64,000 nucleotides of DNA from Sphingomonadales bacterium (GTDB lineage Bacteria > Pseudomonadota > Alphaproteobacteria > Sphingomonadales > Sphingomonadaceae): NCBI GenBank assembly GCA_016720115.1, contig JADJXT010000001.1, forward strand, positions 1,550,001 through 1,614,000, written 5' to 3'. Made by a program: the position numbers and the translations under genes. The notes below the pieces were generated by a model. It was given only the letters and a program-made list of their open reading frames with translations, made no database searches and had not been told where the DNA came from. This document shows positions 26,108 to 34,574 of this stretch, piece by piece (the first letter of the stretch is position 1; each line of letters begins with the position of its first letter).

Positions 26108-26158
26108 ACAGATGGCAAGAGCGCGCTCGTTACGGATTAGAATATGGCATGTCAACCA

Positions 26159-27082
26159 TTAAAAATGAAATAATCTTTCAATTTCATCGAATAGTGAGTC
26201 ATTATATGCCTTATCCCAGCGTGGCCAGCCTTTGGGTGGCTGGTTGCGGAACCATGTATATTGCCGCTTGGCATATTGGCGGGTGGCGGCCTGCCCGCGG
26301 GCAATGGCTTCGGCACGGTCAATCTCTCCGAGCAGCATGGCCGAAATTTCGGGAACGCCGATGGCGCGCAGCACCGGCGCATCGGGCGGCAGGTCAAGCG
26401 CGAGCAGGGCCCGCACTTCTTCAACCGCGCCTTGCTCCATCATCGTCTCAAAACGCCGGTCGCATCGTTCGTGCAGCCAGTCGCGCGGAGGCAGAAGAAT
26501 GAGCGGGTGCAATTCAACCTCGCTGCCAATCCCGCCCTCGCGCAACTTCCGCCATTCGATGACCGTCTTTCCGGTCGAGCGGATCACTTCGAGTGCGCGC
26601 TTGATGCGACTGTCGTCATTGGGAGCGATGGCAGCCGCGCTGGCGGCATCTTCCTTTGCCAGCGCTTCGAACGCGGTAGGCGTCGGCAGCGCGCGAACCG
26701 CCCCGCGCACTTCCGGGTCAATCTCCGGGATCGGTGCGATGCCATCCAGCAGGGTGCGCAGATAAAGGCCGGTGCCGCCCACGAGCACGGGCAGGCGGCC
26801 CTCGTCCCACGCCGCTGCAATTTCGCGTTTCGCATCCTGCGCCCAGCGAGCGGCAGAGCAGGCCTCGCGCCCGTCCAGATAGCCGAACAGGCGGTGCGGA
26901 GCCGATGCCATTTCCTCCGCACTCGGTTGCGCGCTCAGGATCGGCAGATGCGCATAGACCTGTGCGCTGTCGGCGTTGATAATCGTCGCCGGACGGGTTT
27001 GGGCAAGCCGCAATGCCAATGCAGTCTTGCCGCTGGCCGTGGGACCAGCAATAAGCGCCACTCTTTTTTGCGGATTCGTCAT
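26159..27082 (-). CDS. miaA: tRNA dimethylallyltransferase
   Basis: Transfers a dimethylallyl group to A37 of tRNAs that read UNN codons. The P-loop GPTASGKTAL is near the N-terminus, followed by NADSAQVYAHLPI and LVGGTGLYLRTLLDGI, all family signatures. At 307 aa from ATG 27082 it has normal size; a GTG at 27112 is possible. GGAAGAAG precedes the ATG. The start codon shares two base pairs with the start codon of the divergent serB, so each gene's 5' signals lie within the other gene. Confidence 0.95.
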   Translation of the reverse strand: MTNPQKRVALIAGPTASGKTALALRLAQTRPATIINADSAQVYAHLPILSAQPSAEEMASAPHRLFGYLDGREACSAARWAQDAKREIAAAWDEGRLPVLVGGTGLYLRTLLDGIAPIPEIDPEVRGAVRALPTPTAFEALAKEDAASAAAIAPNDDSRIKRALEVIRSTGKTVIEWRKLREGGIGSEVELHPLILLPPRDWLHERCDRRFETMMEQGAVEEVRALLALDLPPDAPVLRAIGVPEISAMLLGEIDRAEAIARGQAATRQYAKRQYTWFRNQPPKGWPRWDKAYNDSLFDEIERLFHF

Positions 27083-27995
27083 GACTTCAGCTTCTTCCAC
27101 AAATATCGCCACACTGATAGCCGCAGATCGCCTTGAAACCGGTGTGGTTTCAGAAGCAGAGGACCGGCTGCGCGGTGCCGGGGCCGAACCGGCAGGTCAT
27201 CATTGGCTCGAAACCGGCAAGGCAATCGATATCGCTTTTGCCGGAGACATTGCGGCTGTGCGCGCAGCATTGCGACCGCTCGAAAATCAGGCAGACCTTG
27301 TCGTGCAACCCTCGGCAAATCGCCGCAAGATGCTGCTCGTTTCGGATATGGACAGCACCATCATCACCATCGAGTGCATAGATGAGCTGGCTGACTATGC
27401 GGGGATCAAGGCGGAGATTGCGGAGATCACCGAACGCGCGATGCAGGGCGAACTCGATTTCGAAGGTGCACTGCGGGCCCGAGTCGCTTTGCTGAAAGGA
27501 CTACACCGCGATACCATCCGCCAATGTATCGATGAACGCGTCCGCCTGACGCCGGGTGCCGACATTTTGCTGAAAACGATGCGCGGCTGGGGCGCGCATG
27601 GCCTGCTGGTTTCAGGCGGCTTTACCGATTTCGTTGCGGCGGTTGTCGAGATGGCCGGTTTCGACAGCATGGCTGCCAACCGGCTGGGCATTTCGGGCGA
27701 CTATCTCGACGGCACGGTCAATGGCGATGTCGTCGATGCCCGCGAAAAAGCGCTTCAATTGCAGCGCGCCCGGCAGCGGCTGGGTATTTCGGCCGATCTG
27801 GTGCTCGCAGCGGGCGACGGCGCGAATGACATATTGATGGTCGAAGCCGCGATTGCCGGTGGCGGCATTGGCGCTGCCTATCATGCAAAACCGGCGCTGG
27901 CGGAAAAGGCGAATTTTGCCATCCGCCATAACGACCTGACGGCATTGCTCTTTGCCCAGGGTGTTGTCCGAAGCGATTGGGCCGCTGCGGCTTGA
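27081..27995 (+). CDS. serB: Phosphoserine phosphatase
   Basis: HAD-superfamily enzyme for the last step of serine synthesis. The nucleophile motif SDMDSTIITIECIDELA has Asp89 and Asp91; motif II is LLVSGGFTDFV and the C-terminal AAGDGANDILMVEAA binds Mg. At 304 aa it includes a degenerate N-terminal ACT-like region (residues 10-80), as in E. coli SerB. ATG 27081 overlaps the divergent miaA start codon and has no good Shine-Dalgarno, so the start is the least certain part. Confidence 0.93.
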   Translation: MTSASSTNIATLIAADRLETGVVSEAEDRLRGAGAEPAGHHWLETGKAIDIAFAGDIAAVRAALRPLENQADLVVQPSANRRKMLLVSDMDSTIITIECIDELADYAGIKAEIAEITERAMQGELDFEGALRARVALLKGLHRDTIRQCIDERVRLTPGADILLKTMRGWGAHGLLVSGGFTDFVAAVVEMAGFDSMAANRLGISGDYLDGTVNGDVVDAREKALQLQRARQRLGISADLVLAAGDGANDILMVEAAIAGGGIGAAYHAKPALAEKANFAIRHNDLTALLFAQGVVRSDWAAAA

Positions 27996-28044
27996 AACAC
28001 CAGTGCTTGCGTGTCAGGATGGATCGACCAAAATGGAGTGCAAA

Positions 28045-28557
28045 ATGCGATATCTTCCCCTGATTGCCGTTACGCTGGTTGCAGGCTGTTCGACGCCGCA
28101 GACCGCGGAAAGCGTTGCCGTTTCCGAAGTTGTTTTGGCAAAACTGGCCCGAGACAATGGCAGCGATGCCGGAGTGGCAACGCTATCGCAACGCAGCGAC
28201 GGGTTCTGGCTTGAAGTCACGGCAACCGGGCTGGCACCGGGGGAATATGGCATTCATCTGCATGCCGTCGGCAAATGCGACGCACCCGATTTCACCTCGG
28301 CCGGTGGGCATTGGAACCCGGCGGCGAAACAGCATGGCTTTGACAATCCCATGGGCACCCATGGCGGCGATCTGCGCAATCTGGTGGCCATTGACGGGAT
28401 CGGCGCAACGCTTGCCAAGCTGCCGGGAACGATTGCAGACGCGCTCGATGCAGACGGGCTGGCGCTCGTGATCCACGAAAAGCCGGACGACTATAAATCC
28501 GACCCCAGCGGCAATAGCGGGAAACGGGTTATCTGCGGGGTGTTTGCGAAGGACTAG
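28045..28557 (+). CDS. sodC: Cu/Zn superoxide dismutase lipoprotein
   Basis: Periplasmic superoxide dismutase. From ATG 28045 (GGAG six nt upstream) the protein starts MRYLPLIAVTLVAGCSTP, with a lipobox ending at Cys15, so it is probably lipid-anchored. The copper and zinc site is visible: IHLHAVGKCD, GGHWNPAAKQHGF and MGTHGGDLRNL, with the disulfide partner in VICGVF at the end. At 170 aa it fits the family. Its stop overlaps the convergent L,D-transpeptidase stop (shared CTAG). Confidence 0.92.
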   Translation: MRYLPLIAVTLVAGCSTPQTAESVAVSEVVLAKLARDNGSDAGVATLSQRSDGFWLEVTATGLAPGEYGIHLHAVGKCDAPDFTSAGGHWNPAAKQHGFDNPMGTHGGDLRNLVAIDGIGATLAKLPGTIADALDADGLALVIHEKPDDYKSDPSGNSGKRVICGVFAKD

Positions 28558-29204
28558 CCGAGTTTGTCGGCGTAGAGCAGCGAACCGGGGGCAAGTCGCG
28601 AAAGGACTTGCCCGATATCGTCGAACGAAAAGGCGAAGCAGCCCTGGCTGCGCCCGACCTTGCCCTGCGTTGCAACCATCGACTGGCTGACATAGCGGGC
28701 AGGGTGGATAACGATCGCGCGGTTTTCGGCCTGGTCGTTTTCGGGATCGAGACCGATCAGGCGGCGCGACGCGCCATATTTGCCATAATAGGTTTCCCCG
28801 ATCAGATAGGCACCTGCGGAGGTCGCTTCCGAACCCGGGACGTTGGAAAATTGCTGCAACCGACCGCTATGCGTACGGTCGGAGCCAATACCGTGCGACA
28901 CCAGAAGCGTCGTGTTGCTGCCATCAAGCATGTTGAACAGGTGAAAACGCGGCAGGCCCGAGGGCTGCGAAAAATCGGCAATGGCCAGCAAGTCGCGGCT
29001 GAATATCTTGTCGCCATGTTTGGCAAGCGCCGCACCTGCACGTGCGAGCAGGCGTGGATCAAGTTCGACCGCATTCATCGATTGCGCGCGCGCGCCTGCA
29101 AGCGGGAGCGATGCACAGGCAAGCCCGGCGCCCGCCAACGCGGCATGTTGCATGAAATGACGACGGCCCAGCTCTCTCATTTCCTGAAAGCTAAGCGACA
29201 TCAT
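28554..29204 (-). CDS. Murein L,D-transpeptidase catalytic-domain protein (YkuD_2 type)
   Basis: Exported protein with a Tat-like signal (GRRHFMQHAALAGAGLACAS, then ARAQ). The catalytic region reads VGRSQGCFAFSFDD, with the nucleophile Cys in SQGC rather than the SHGC of classical YkuD, and SHGIGSDRTHSGRLQQFSN upstream. The family acts on peptidoglycan cross-links or lipoprotein attachment. At 216 aa it matches the YkuD_2 group. The start is uncertain (ATG 29204, 29201, or 29180). It is convergent with sodC and divergent from a second transpeptidase gene. Confidence 0.85.
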   Translation of the reverse strand: MMSLSFQEMRELGRRHFMQHAALAGAGLACASLPLAGARAQSMNAVELDPRLLARAGAALAKHGDKIFSRDLLAIADFSQPSGLPRFHLFNMLDGSNTTLLVSHGIGSDRTHSGRLQQFSNVPGSEATSAGAYLIGETYYGKYGASRRLIGLDPENDQAENRAIVIHPARYVSQSMVATQGKVGRSQGCFAFSFDDIGQVLSRLAPGSLLYADKLG

Positions 29205-29401
29205 TTAAGAATTGAAGGAGAGAGGGTGCGCTTTAACGCAAATTTCCGGCATTTCGCCTTGCCTGTCGCTGCAAAGGACATTTGCCTTTTCCGTCAATTG
29301 GTCGCAAATGGGGCTGGAATTGCGCCGATACCAATTGATTTTGGGAGTAATTTTCCGCATATCTCTACCACTTTCGTAATATTGTGAAGCAACAGGGATA
29401 A

Positions 29402-30169
29402 ATGATGTTTGTGTTGAAGACGCGCGGAGTGGCTTTGGGCGCTCTTGGTTTGATGCTGGCCGTGCCTGCAGCGGCGCAAACGCCTGCCGCCCAGGCACCG
29501 GTTGCGCAGGATCCGGCGGCCCAGCAGGCGCCGACCGCCGAACCGGCGCCTGCACAGCCCGACCCTGCTGTATCCCCCGCCGTTGAACCGGTTCCGGCGC
29601 CGCCAGTCGTTCCGACTCCCGAGCCTGAGCCGAGGCCCGAGCCCAAAGCTGTAAAAAAGGGCCCGCCTGACAGCCTGAAGCCCGGCCAATTCGTATGGGA
29701 GAGCCGGGACGCTTATGCGAACCCGCTGCGCATGGTGATCGTGCTCGACATTCAGCGCATGTATGTGTTCGATGGTGACAGCCTGGTTGGCTTCACCACG
29801 GTTTCGACGGGCAAGAAGGGCAAGGAAACACCGACCGGCGTATTCAAAATCCTGCAGAAGAAAATCTATCACGAATCGAACCTCTATGCGAACGCGCCTA
29901 TGCCGTTCATGCAGCGGCTGACCTGGGACGGGATTGCGCTCCATGCAGGTCACAATCCGGGCTATCCCGCATCGCACGGCTGTATCCGCTTGCCTAAAAC
30001 TTTCGCCAAATCGCTTTATGATGCCACGATGATGGACGGTGAGGTCGTTATCCTCGACAGCCTGAGCAAGCCGAGGCCCAAGCCGCAGCCTGTGCCAGTA
30101 GCCCCGGTAGACCCCGTTCCTGTCCCGCCCGAACAGCCGACTCCGACCTCTCCGCTGACCATCAATTGA
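29402..30169 (+). CDS. L,D-transpeptidase (YkuD) with proline-rich linkers
   Basis: Periplasmic enzyme that forms 3-3 peptidoglycan cross-links or attaches proteins to the wall. It has a signal peptide (ending PAAAQ, residue 26), an Ala/Pro/Gln-rich linker (27-85), and a YkuD domain with TPTGVFKI and the active site HAGHNPGYPASHGCIRLP (Cys in SHGC). A second proline-rich tail (about 225-255) may cross the wall. AGGGA precedes ATG 29402. At 255 aa it differs clearly from its divergent neighbour; the two are not recent duplicates. Confidence 0.92.
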   Translation: MMFVLKTRGVALGALGLMLAVPAAAQTPAAQAPVAQDPAAQQAPTAEPAPAQPDPAVSPAVEPVPAPPVVPTPEPEPRPEPKAVKKGPPDSLKPGQFVWESRDAYANPLRMVIVLDIQRMYVFDGDSLVGFTTVSTGKKGKETPTGVFKILQKKIYHESNLYANAPMPFMQRLTWDGIALHAGHNPGYPASHGCIRLPKTFAKSLYDATMMDGEVVILDSLSKPRPKPQPVPVAPVDPVPVPPEQPTPTSPLTIN

Positions 30170-30210
30170 TCGCCTACTTGCTGTCTTGCTTTCCGTAACG
30201 GCAAGACTGG

Positions 30211-30239
30211 TTGACGTTTACGCTAACGTAAACTAATGT
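30211..30239 (+). promoter_or_regulatory. Promoter with embedded operator of the MerR-family gene
   Basis: TTGACG (30211-30216) and TAATGT (30234-30239) are spaced by 17 nt, close to sigma-70 consensus. The spacer holds a perfect inverted repeat, GTTTACG-CTAA-CGTAAAC (30216-30233), overlapping the -35. A dyad between -35 and -10 is the normal MerR-family binding position and suggests autoregulation. Confidence 0.75.
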
Positions 30240-30273
30240 CGCTGTCGCCTCCAAGGGAGTAGGTGCCGCGGCG

Positions 30274-30723
30274 ATGAACAATATATTGGGTAATGGGAAA
30301 CCGGCTGACGCCACGATCGAGACGCCAGATGCGCTTGGTCGTGAAAGCTATACGATTTCCGATCTGTCTGCCGAATTCGATGTGACGGCCCGTGCGCTGC
30401 GCTTCTACGAAGATCAGGGGCTGATTTCACCTGAGCGGCAGGGGCTGGCACGTATCTATTCTAAACGCGATCGCGCGCGTCTGGCGTGGATATTGCGTGC
30501 GAAGCGGGTGGGGTTCAGCCTTGCCGAAATCCGCGAAATGATAGACCTTTACGATCTGGACGATAACCGCAACGTCCAGCGCCGCGTTACCATCCAGAAA
30601 TGTCGCGAACGGGCAGAATTGCTGAAAAAGCAGCGCCAGGATCTCGATAGCGCCATTGCCGAGCTGAATGATTTTGTCGCCTTGGTCGAACGGGTCGAGG
30701 CAGAGGAAAACAAGGCAGCCTGA
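30274..30723 (+). CDS. MerR-family transcriptional regulator
   Basis: DNA-binding regulator (149 aa). The winged helix-turn-helix spans about residues 26-95, YTISDLSAEFDVTARALRFY followed by EDQGLISPERQG, and a coiled-coil dimer helix follows (105-145). No Cys pair for metal sensing is evident (only one Cys), so a CoA-ester or metabolite sensor is likelier. The next gene, 30 nt on, is an acyl-CoA dehydrogenase, which fits LiuR-type control of branched-chain or fatty acid breakdown. That assignment is inference. Confidence 0.88.
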   Translation: MNNILGNGKPADATIETPDALGRESYTISDLSAEFDVTARALRFYEDQGLISPERQGLARIYSKRDRARLAWILRAKRVGFSLAEIREMIDLYDLDDNRNVQRRVTIQKCRERAELLKKQRQDLDSAIAELNDFVALVERVEAEENKAA

Positions 30724-30753
30724 ACTGCCCTAACTTGAAACACAGAGGACGTT

Positions 30754-32553
30754 ATGCCGCAATATAAAGCGCCGGTGCGCGACACGCTTTTCATTCTCAA
30801 CGAAGTGCTGGGCATTGACAAATATGCCAATCTGCCGGGCTTTGAAAATGCCAGTGCCGATATGGTTGAGGCCATCCTGACCGAGGGGGCGAAGTTCGTA
30901 GAGAACGAACTCTTTCCTTTGAATACCGTCGGCGACAAGCAGGGCTGCACCCGCCACGCGGATGGATCGGTGACCACGCCCGAGGGATTCAGGGAAGCCT
31001 ATAAGGCCTATTGCGAGGCGGGCTGGGGCACGCTTTCGGCGCCGGTCGAATATGGCGGGCAGGGGATGCCGCACATCCTTTCGATGGCGTTCGAGGAATA
31101 TATGGCAAGCTCGAACATGGCCTTTGCCATGTATCCGGGGCTGACCCACGGCGCAGCTTCGGCCATTCTGGTAAAGGGCAGCGATGAGTTGAAGGCGATT
31201 TACGCGCCCAACATGATCAGCGGCAAATGGACCGGTACGATGAACCTGACCGAGCCGCATTCCGGCACCGATCTGGGCCTGATCCGCACAAAGGCGGTGC
31301 CCAATGGCGACGGCACTTATGCAATCACCGGAACCAAGATTTTCATCTCGTCGGGCGACCATGATCTGGCGGAAAATATTGTCCATCTGGTGCTCGCAAA
31401 AACACCCGATGCGCCTGACAATGTGAAGGGCATTTCGCTGTTCATCGTGCCCAAATTCCTTGTGAACGAAGACGGATCGCTCGGCGCGCGCAACCCGCTG
31501 GCTTGCGGTTCGCTCGAACACAAGATGGGCATTCACGGCAACGCGACCTGCGTGATGAACTATGACGGGGCAACCGGCTATCTGGTCGGCGAGGAGAATA
31601 AGGGCCTCGCCGCGATGTTCATCATGATGAATATTGCCCGCCTGGGTGTGGGGCAGCAGGGATTGGGTGTCGCCGAAGTCGCCTACCAGAATGCCGTGCA
31701 ATATGCGCATGATCGTCGCCAGGGCCGTGCGCTGACCGGGCCGCAGGACGTGAACGAGAAAGCCGACACGCTGTTCGTTCACCCCGACATCCGCCGCATG
31801 CTGATGGATGCCAAGGCGTTCACCGAAGCGATGCGGGCATTGTGCCTCAACGGAGCGCTGTTGGCCGACATTATCCATAGCGGCCAGACCGACGAAGAAC
31901 GGACCGCGGCAGACGACCTGCTCTCGCTGCTGACCCCTGTCATCAAGGGCTATGGCACCGACAAGGGCTATGAAGTTGCGACCAATGCGCAGCAGGTCTT
32001 TGGCGGCCATGGCTATGTCGGCGAATGGGGCATGGAACAATATGTCCGCGATGCCCGGATCACGATGATCTACGAAGGCGCCAATGGTGTGCAGGCGATG
32101 GACCTTGTAGGTCGAAAGCTGGCGCAGAATGGCGGGCGTGCGGTGCAGGCCTTGTTCAAGCTGGTCGATGACGAATGCGCCGCGGCCAAGGGCAGCAAAC
32201 TCGAAGATTTCGGCTCCCGCCTCGAAAAGGCCAATGGCGAACTGAAGGCGGCGACGATGTGGTTCATGCAGAACGGCATGGCCAATCCGAACAATGTCGG
32301 CGCGGGTGCGCATCACTATATGCACATCATGGGCATTGTCGCACTTGGCCTGCAATGGTTGCGCATGGCGACCGCCGCGCAGGCCGCGCTCGACGCTGGA
32401 ACGGGCAATGCTGCATTCTACGAAACCAAGCTGGTCACTGCGCGCTATTTTGCCGAGCGCTTCATCCCCGATTGCGGCGCGCTGCGGCGCAAGATCGAGG
32501 CGGGCAGCGAAGCCATGATGGCGCTGGAGCCGGAGATGTTCGCGGTAGCCTGA
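30754..32553 (+). CDS. Acyl-CoA dehydrogenase, long form with C-terminal domain
   Basis: FAD flavoenzyme that desaturates acyl-CoA thioesters at C2-C3. Landmarks: MNLTEPHSGTDLGLI, the FAD region QQVFGGHGYVGEWGMEQYVR, and the catalytic base in MIYEGANGVQAMD (Glu441). At 599 aa it belongs to the group with an extra C-terminal helical domain, whose members include fatty acid FadE-like enzymes and DmdC (3-methylmercaptopropionyl-CoA dehydrogenase); substrate cannot be told from sequence. It lies directly after the MerR gene, probably under the same promoter. Confidence 0.92.
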   Translation: MPQYKAPVRDTLFILNEVLGIDKYANLPGFENASADMVEAILTEGAKFVENELFPLNTVGDKQGCTRHADGSVTTPEGFREAYKAYCEAGWGTLSAPVEYGGQGMPHILSMAFEEYMASSNMAFAMYPGLTHGAASAILVKGSDELKAIYAPNMISGKWTGTMNLTEPHSGTDLGLIRTKAVPNGDGTYAITGTKIFISSGDHDLAENIVHLVLAKTPDAPDNVKGISLFIVPKFLVNEDGSLGARNPLACGSLEHKMGIHGNATCVMNYDGATGYLVGEENKGLAAMFIMMNIARLGVGQQGLGVAEVAYQNAVQYAHDRRQGRALTGPQDVNEKADTLFVHPDIRRMLMDAKAFTEAMRALCLNGALLADIIHSGQTDEERTAADDLLSLLTPVIKGYGTDKGYEVATNAQQVFGGHGYVGEWGMEQYVRDARITMIYEGANGVQAMDLVGRKLAQNGGRAVQALFKLVDDECAAAKGSKLEDFGSRLEKANGELKAATMWFMQNGMANPNNVGAGAHHYMHIMGIVALGLQWLRMATAAQAALDAGTGNAAFYETKLVTARYFAERFIPDCGALRRKIEAGSEAMMALEPEMFAVA

Positions 32554-32554
32554 T

Positions 32555-34045
32555 ATGGCAGAAACGCCATCTGCCGAGATTGCCCCTGTCGTCAAAGTGG
32601 GGCGCAATTGCTGGCGGATTGCCCGCGCGAACCGTGTTTCTGTTGTGGTCGACGCCGCCGATTATTTTCACTTTGTACGCGAATTGTGCGAGGGCGCGCA
32701 GTATCTGCTGCTCTTTATCGGCTGGGATTTCGACTCGCGCATTTCGCTCGAGCCCGGCGATCGCAGCCGTCGTGCTCGCCTGTCCGGCTTCTTTCTGCGG
32801 CTCGCCCGCCGCAATCCGCGCCGCCGCATCGCCATTCTAAAATGGCGGTTCGGCGCGCTCAAACAGTTTCTGATCCCATCCAGCGCATGGACGCTGGCCC
32901 GCTGGGCGACGACGCGCGCTATCGAGTTCAAGTTCGACGGCGCGCATCCGGCCGGATGCAGCCACCACCAGAAGATCGTCATCGTCGACGATTGTCTGGC
33001 GGTGTGCGGGGGTATCGACCTGGCATCGGGGCGCTGGGATACGCCCGTCCATCTGGACGACGATCCCAAACGCCTGCTTCCTAATGGCCAGCCGCACGCG
33101 CCCTGGCATGACATCACGATGCTGATGGGCGGGGATGTTGCAGGCGCGCTGGGCGAGTTGGCACGTGACCGCTGGGCGATTGCGGGCGGTAAGCCGCTCC
33201 CCACGGTGCGCGAAGTCGAACCGCAATGGCCGGACGATGTGCCTGTGCTGTTCGAAAATGTCGATCTCGCCATCGCCCGCACCCGCGCGTCTTATGGCGA
33301 AATGCAGGAGGTGCGCGAGATTGAGGCGCTCTATCTGGACATGATCGCAGCGGCGCAGCGCTTCATTTATATCGAAAACCAGTACCTCACCTCTGCCAAG
33401 ATTGCTGCCGCAATTGCGGCACGCATGGGAGAGGATGCTCCCCCCGATATCGTCGTGGTGATGCCGCGCTCTGCAGAAGGCTGGCTTGAGCAGATAGCGA
33501 TGGATGCGGCGCGGGTGCAACTGGCACGCGCAATCGGTAAAGTCGACAAGGGGGATAGGTTCCGCATTTACGTGCCGGTTACGAAAGGCGGGGCTGATAT
33601 TTACGTCCATGCAAAGCTGATGATTGTCGACGACCGGATTTTGCGGATCGGCTCGGCAAATCTCAACAACCGCTCGCTGGGGCTGGATAGCGAATGCGAC
33701 ATGGTGCTCGATTGTGCGCTGCCGGCAAACAAGGGGGCGGAAAAAGCCGTCGCCGCACTGCGGACGCGCCTGCTGGCAGAGCATCTGGATGTTGATGAAG
33801 CGCTGGTCGCGGCACAGATGGAAAAATGCGGCTCGCTAGTCGACACGGTCGAGGCGTTGCGCGGGGAGGGCAAGACGCTCGAATTGCTCGATCTTGAAAA
33901 GCCGGGGCCGCTGGACAAGCTGATTGCCGAAAACGAACTGCTTGATCCCGAACATGCGGAGGGATTTTTCGAACCATTGCAGCAGCGCGGATTGCGCAAA
34001 CGCTGGCGCGAGGGCCGCGCGCGTATTGCCAATAGGCTGGGCTGA
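32555..34045 (+). CDS. Phospholipase D-family protein
   Basis: PLD-superfamily phosphatidyl-transfer or hydrolase enzyme with two HKD motifs: HHQKIVIVDD (His138, Lys140) and VHAKLMIVDD (His352, Lys354), each followed by the GG/GSxN block (CGGIDLASG; GSANLNNRS). At 496 aa without obvious transmembrane helices, it resembles stand-alone bacterial PLDs more than membrane cardiolipin synthases. The start codon is one base after the acyl-CoA dehydrogenase stop, so the genes form an operon. A role in membrane lipid turnover is an inference. Confidence 0.9.
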   Translation: MAETPSAEIAPVVKVGRNCWRIARANRVSVVVDAADYFHFVRELCEGAQYLLLFIGWDFDSRISLEPGDRSRRARLSGFFLRLARRNPRRRIAILKWRFGALKQFLIPSSAWTLARWATTRAIEFKFDGAHPAGCSHHQKIVIVDDCLAVCGGIDLASGRWDTPVHLDDDPKRLLPNGQPHAPWHDITMLMGGDVAGALGELARDRWAIAGGKPLPTVREVEPQWPDDVPVLFENVDLAIARTRASYGEMQEVREIEALYLDMIAAAQRFIYIENQYLTSAKIAAAIAARMGEDAPPDIVVVMPRSAEGWLEQIAMDAARVQLARAIGKVDKGDRFRIYVPVTKGGADIYVHAKLMIVDDRILRIGSANLNNRSLGLDSECDMVLDCALPANKGAEKAVAALRTRLLAEHLDVDEALVAAQMEKCGSLVDTVEALRGEGKTLELLDLEKPGPLDKLIAENELLDPEHAEGFFEPLQQRGLRKRWREGRARIANRLG

Positions 34046-34208
34046 CGAAGCGCGACGAGCCGTTAGGCTGCATCCAGCGCGCGACCGGTGGAGTGCGACG
34101 GACGGTTAGGCTTTTGGAGCGCACCGGTCAGCGATTGTGGCTAGCCAAGGCAAGGCAATGATAGAAAAGTCCAATGCGACAGGGGGTTGTGCATATGAGG
34201 AGCAACCG

Positions 34209-34505
34209 ATGTCAATTACCCGGAAATGGTCGCAAAGTCCGGTCGCATGGGCCGCCGCACTGGCGCTTATCCTGCCTTTCGCCCTGGGAACGGTGCACGC
34301 CGCCGAACCTGCCAAGCCCGCCAAGCCAGCTGCTTCCGCCGAAGCACCTGTTCCTCCACCAACCATTGACAGCAATGGCGATGGAAAGCCGGATGCCTGG
34401 GATCGCGATGGCAACGGAAAAGCTGACGCCTGGGATACCAATGGCGATGCAAAGCCCGACCTGTTCGACAATGATGGCGACGGCAAGCCCGACGCAGATC
34501 GCTGA
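34209..34505 (+). CDS. Small secreted protein with calcium-binding-type repeats
   Basis: 98-aa protein with a signal peptide (to about HAAEP, residue 37), a Pro/Ala linker, and four back-to-back acidic repeats in residues 56-98: DSNGDGKPDAW, DRDGNGKADAW, DTNGDAKPDLF, DNDGDGKPDAD. The DxNxDGxxD spacing matches the calcium loops of EF-hand-like or thrombospondin type 3 repeats. GAGGAG precedes ATG 34209. The 34046-34208 gap contains two near copies of a short motif (GCGACGAGCCGTTAGGCT and a variant); I see no gene there. Confidence 0.8.
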   Translation: MSITRKWSQSPVAWAAALALILPFALGTVHAAEPAKPAKPAASAEAPVPPPTIDSNGDGKPDAWDRDGNGKADAWDTNGDAKPDLFDNDGDGKPDADR

Positions 34506-34544
34506 CCCTATTCGGCCCGTAGGTCGCATAGGGTCGGGCCGGAG

Positions 34545-34568
34545 CCGGGGCGGAGCCGTCCGCCCCGG
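34545..34568. terminator. Bidirectional hairpin between convergent genes
   Basis: CCGGGGCGGA and TCCGCCCCGG form a perfect 10-bp stem with a GCCG loop, followed on the plus strand by TACATTTTATT. It lies between the small calcium-motif gene (plus) and cysK (minus) and probably ends both. Confidence 0.8.
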
Positions 34569-34574
34569 TACATT

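Noticed and set aside
30730..32607. A 625-codon minus-strand frame opposite the acyl-CoA dehydrogenase
   Set aside because: Antisense shadow; the plus-strand protein is a complete, motif-bearing enzyme.
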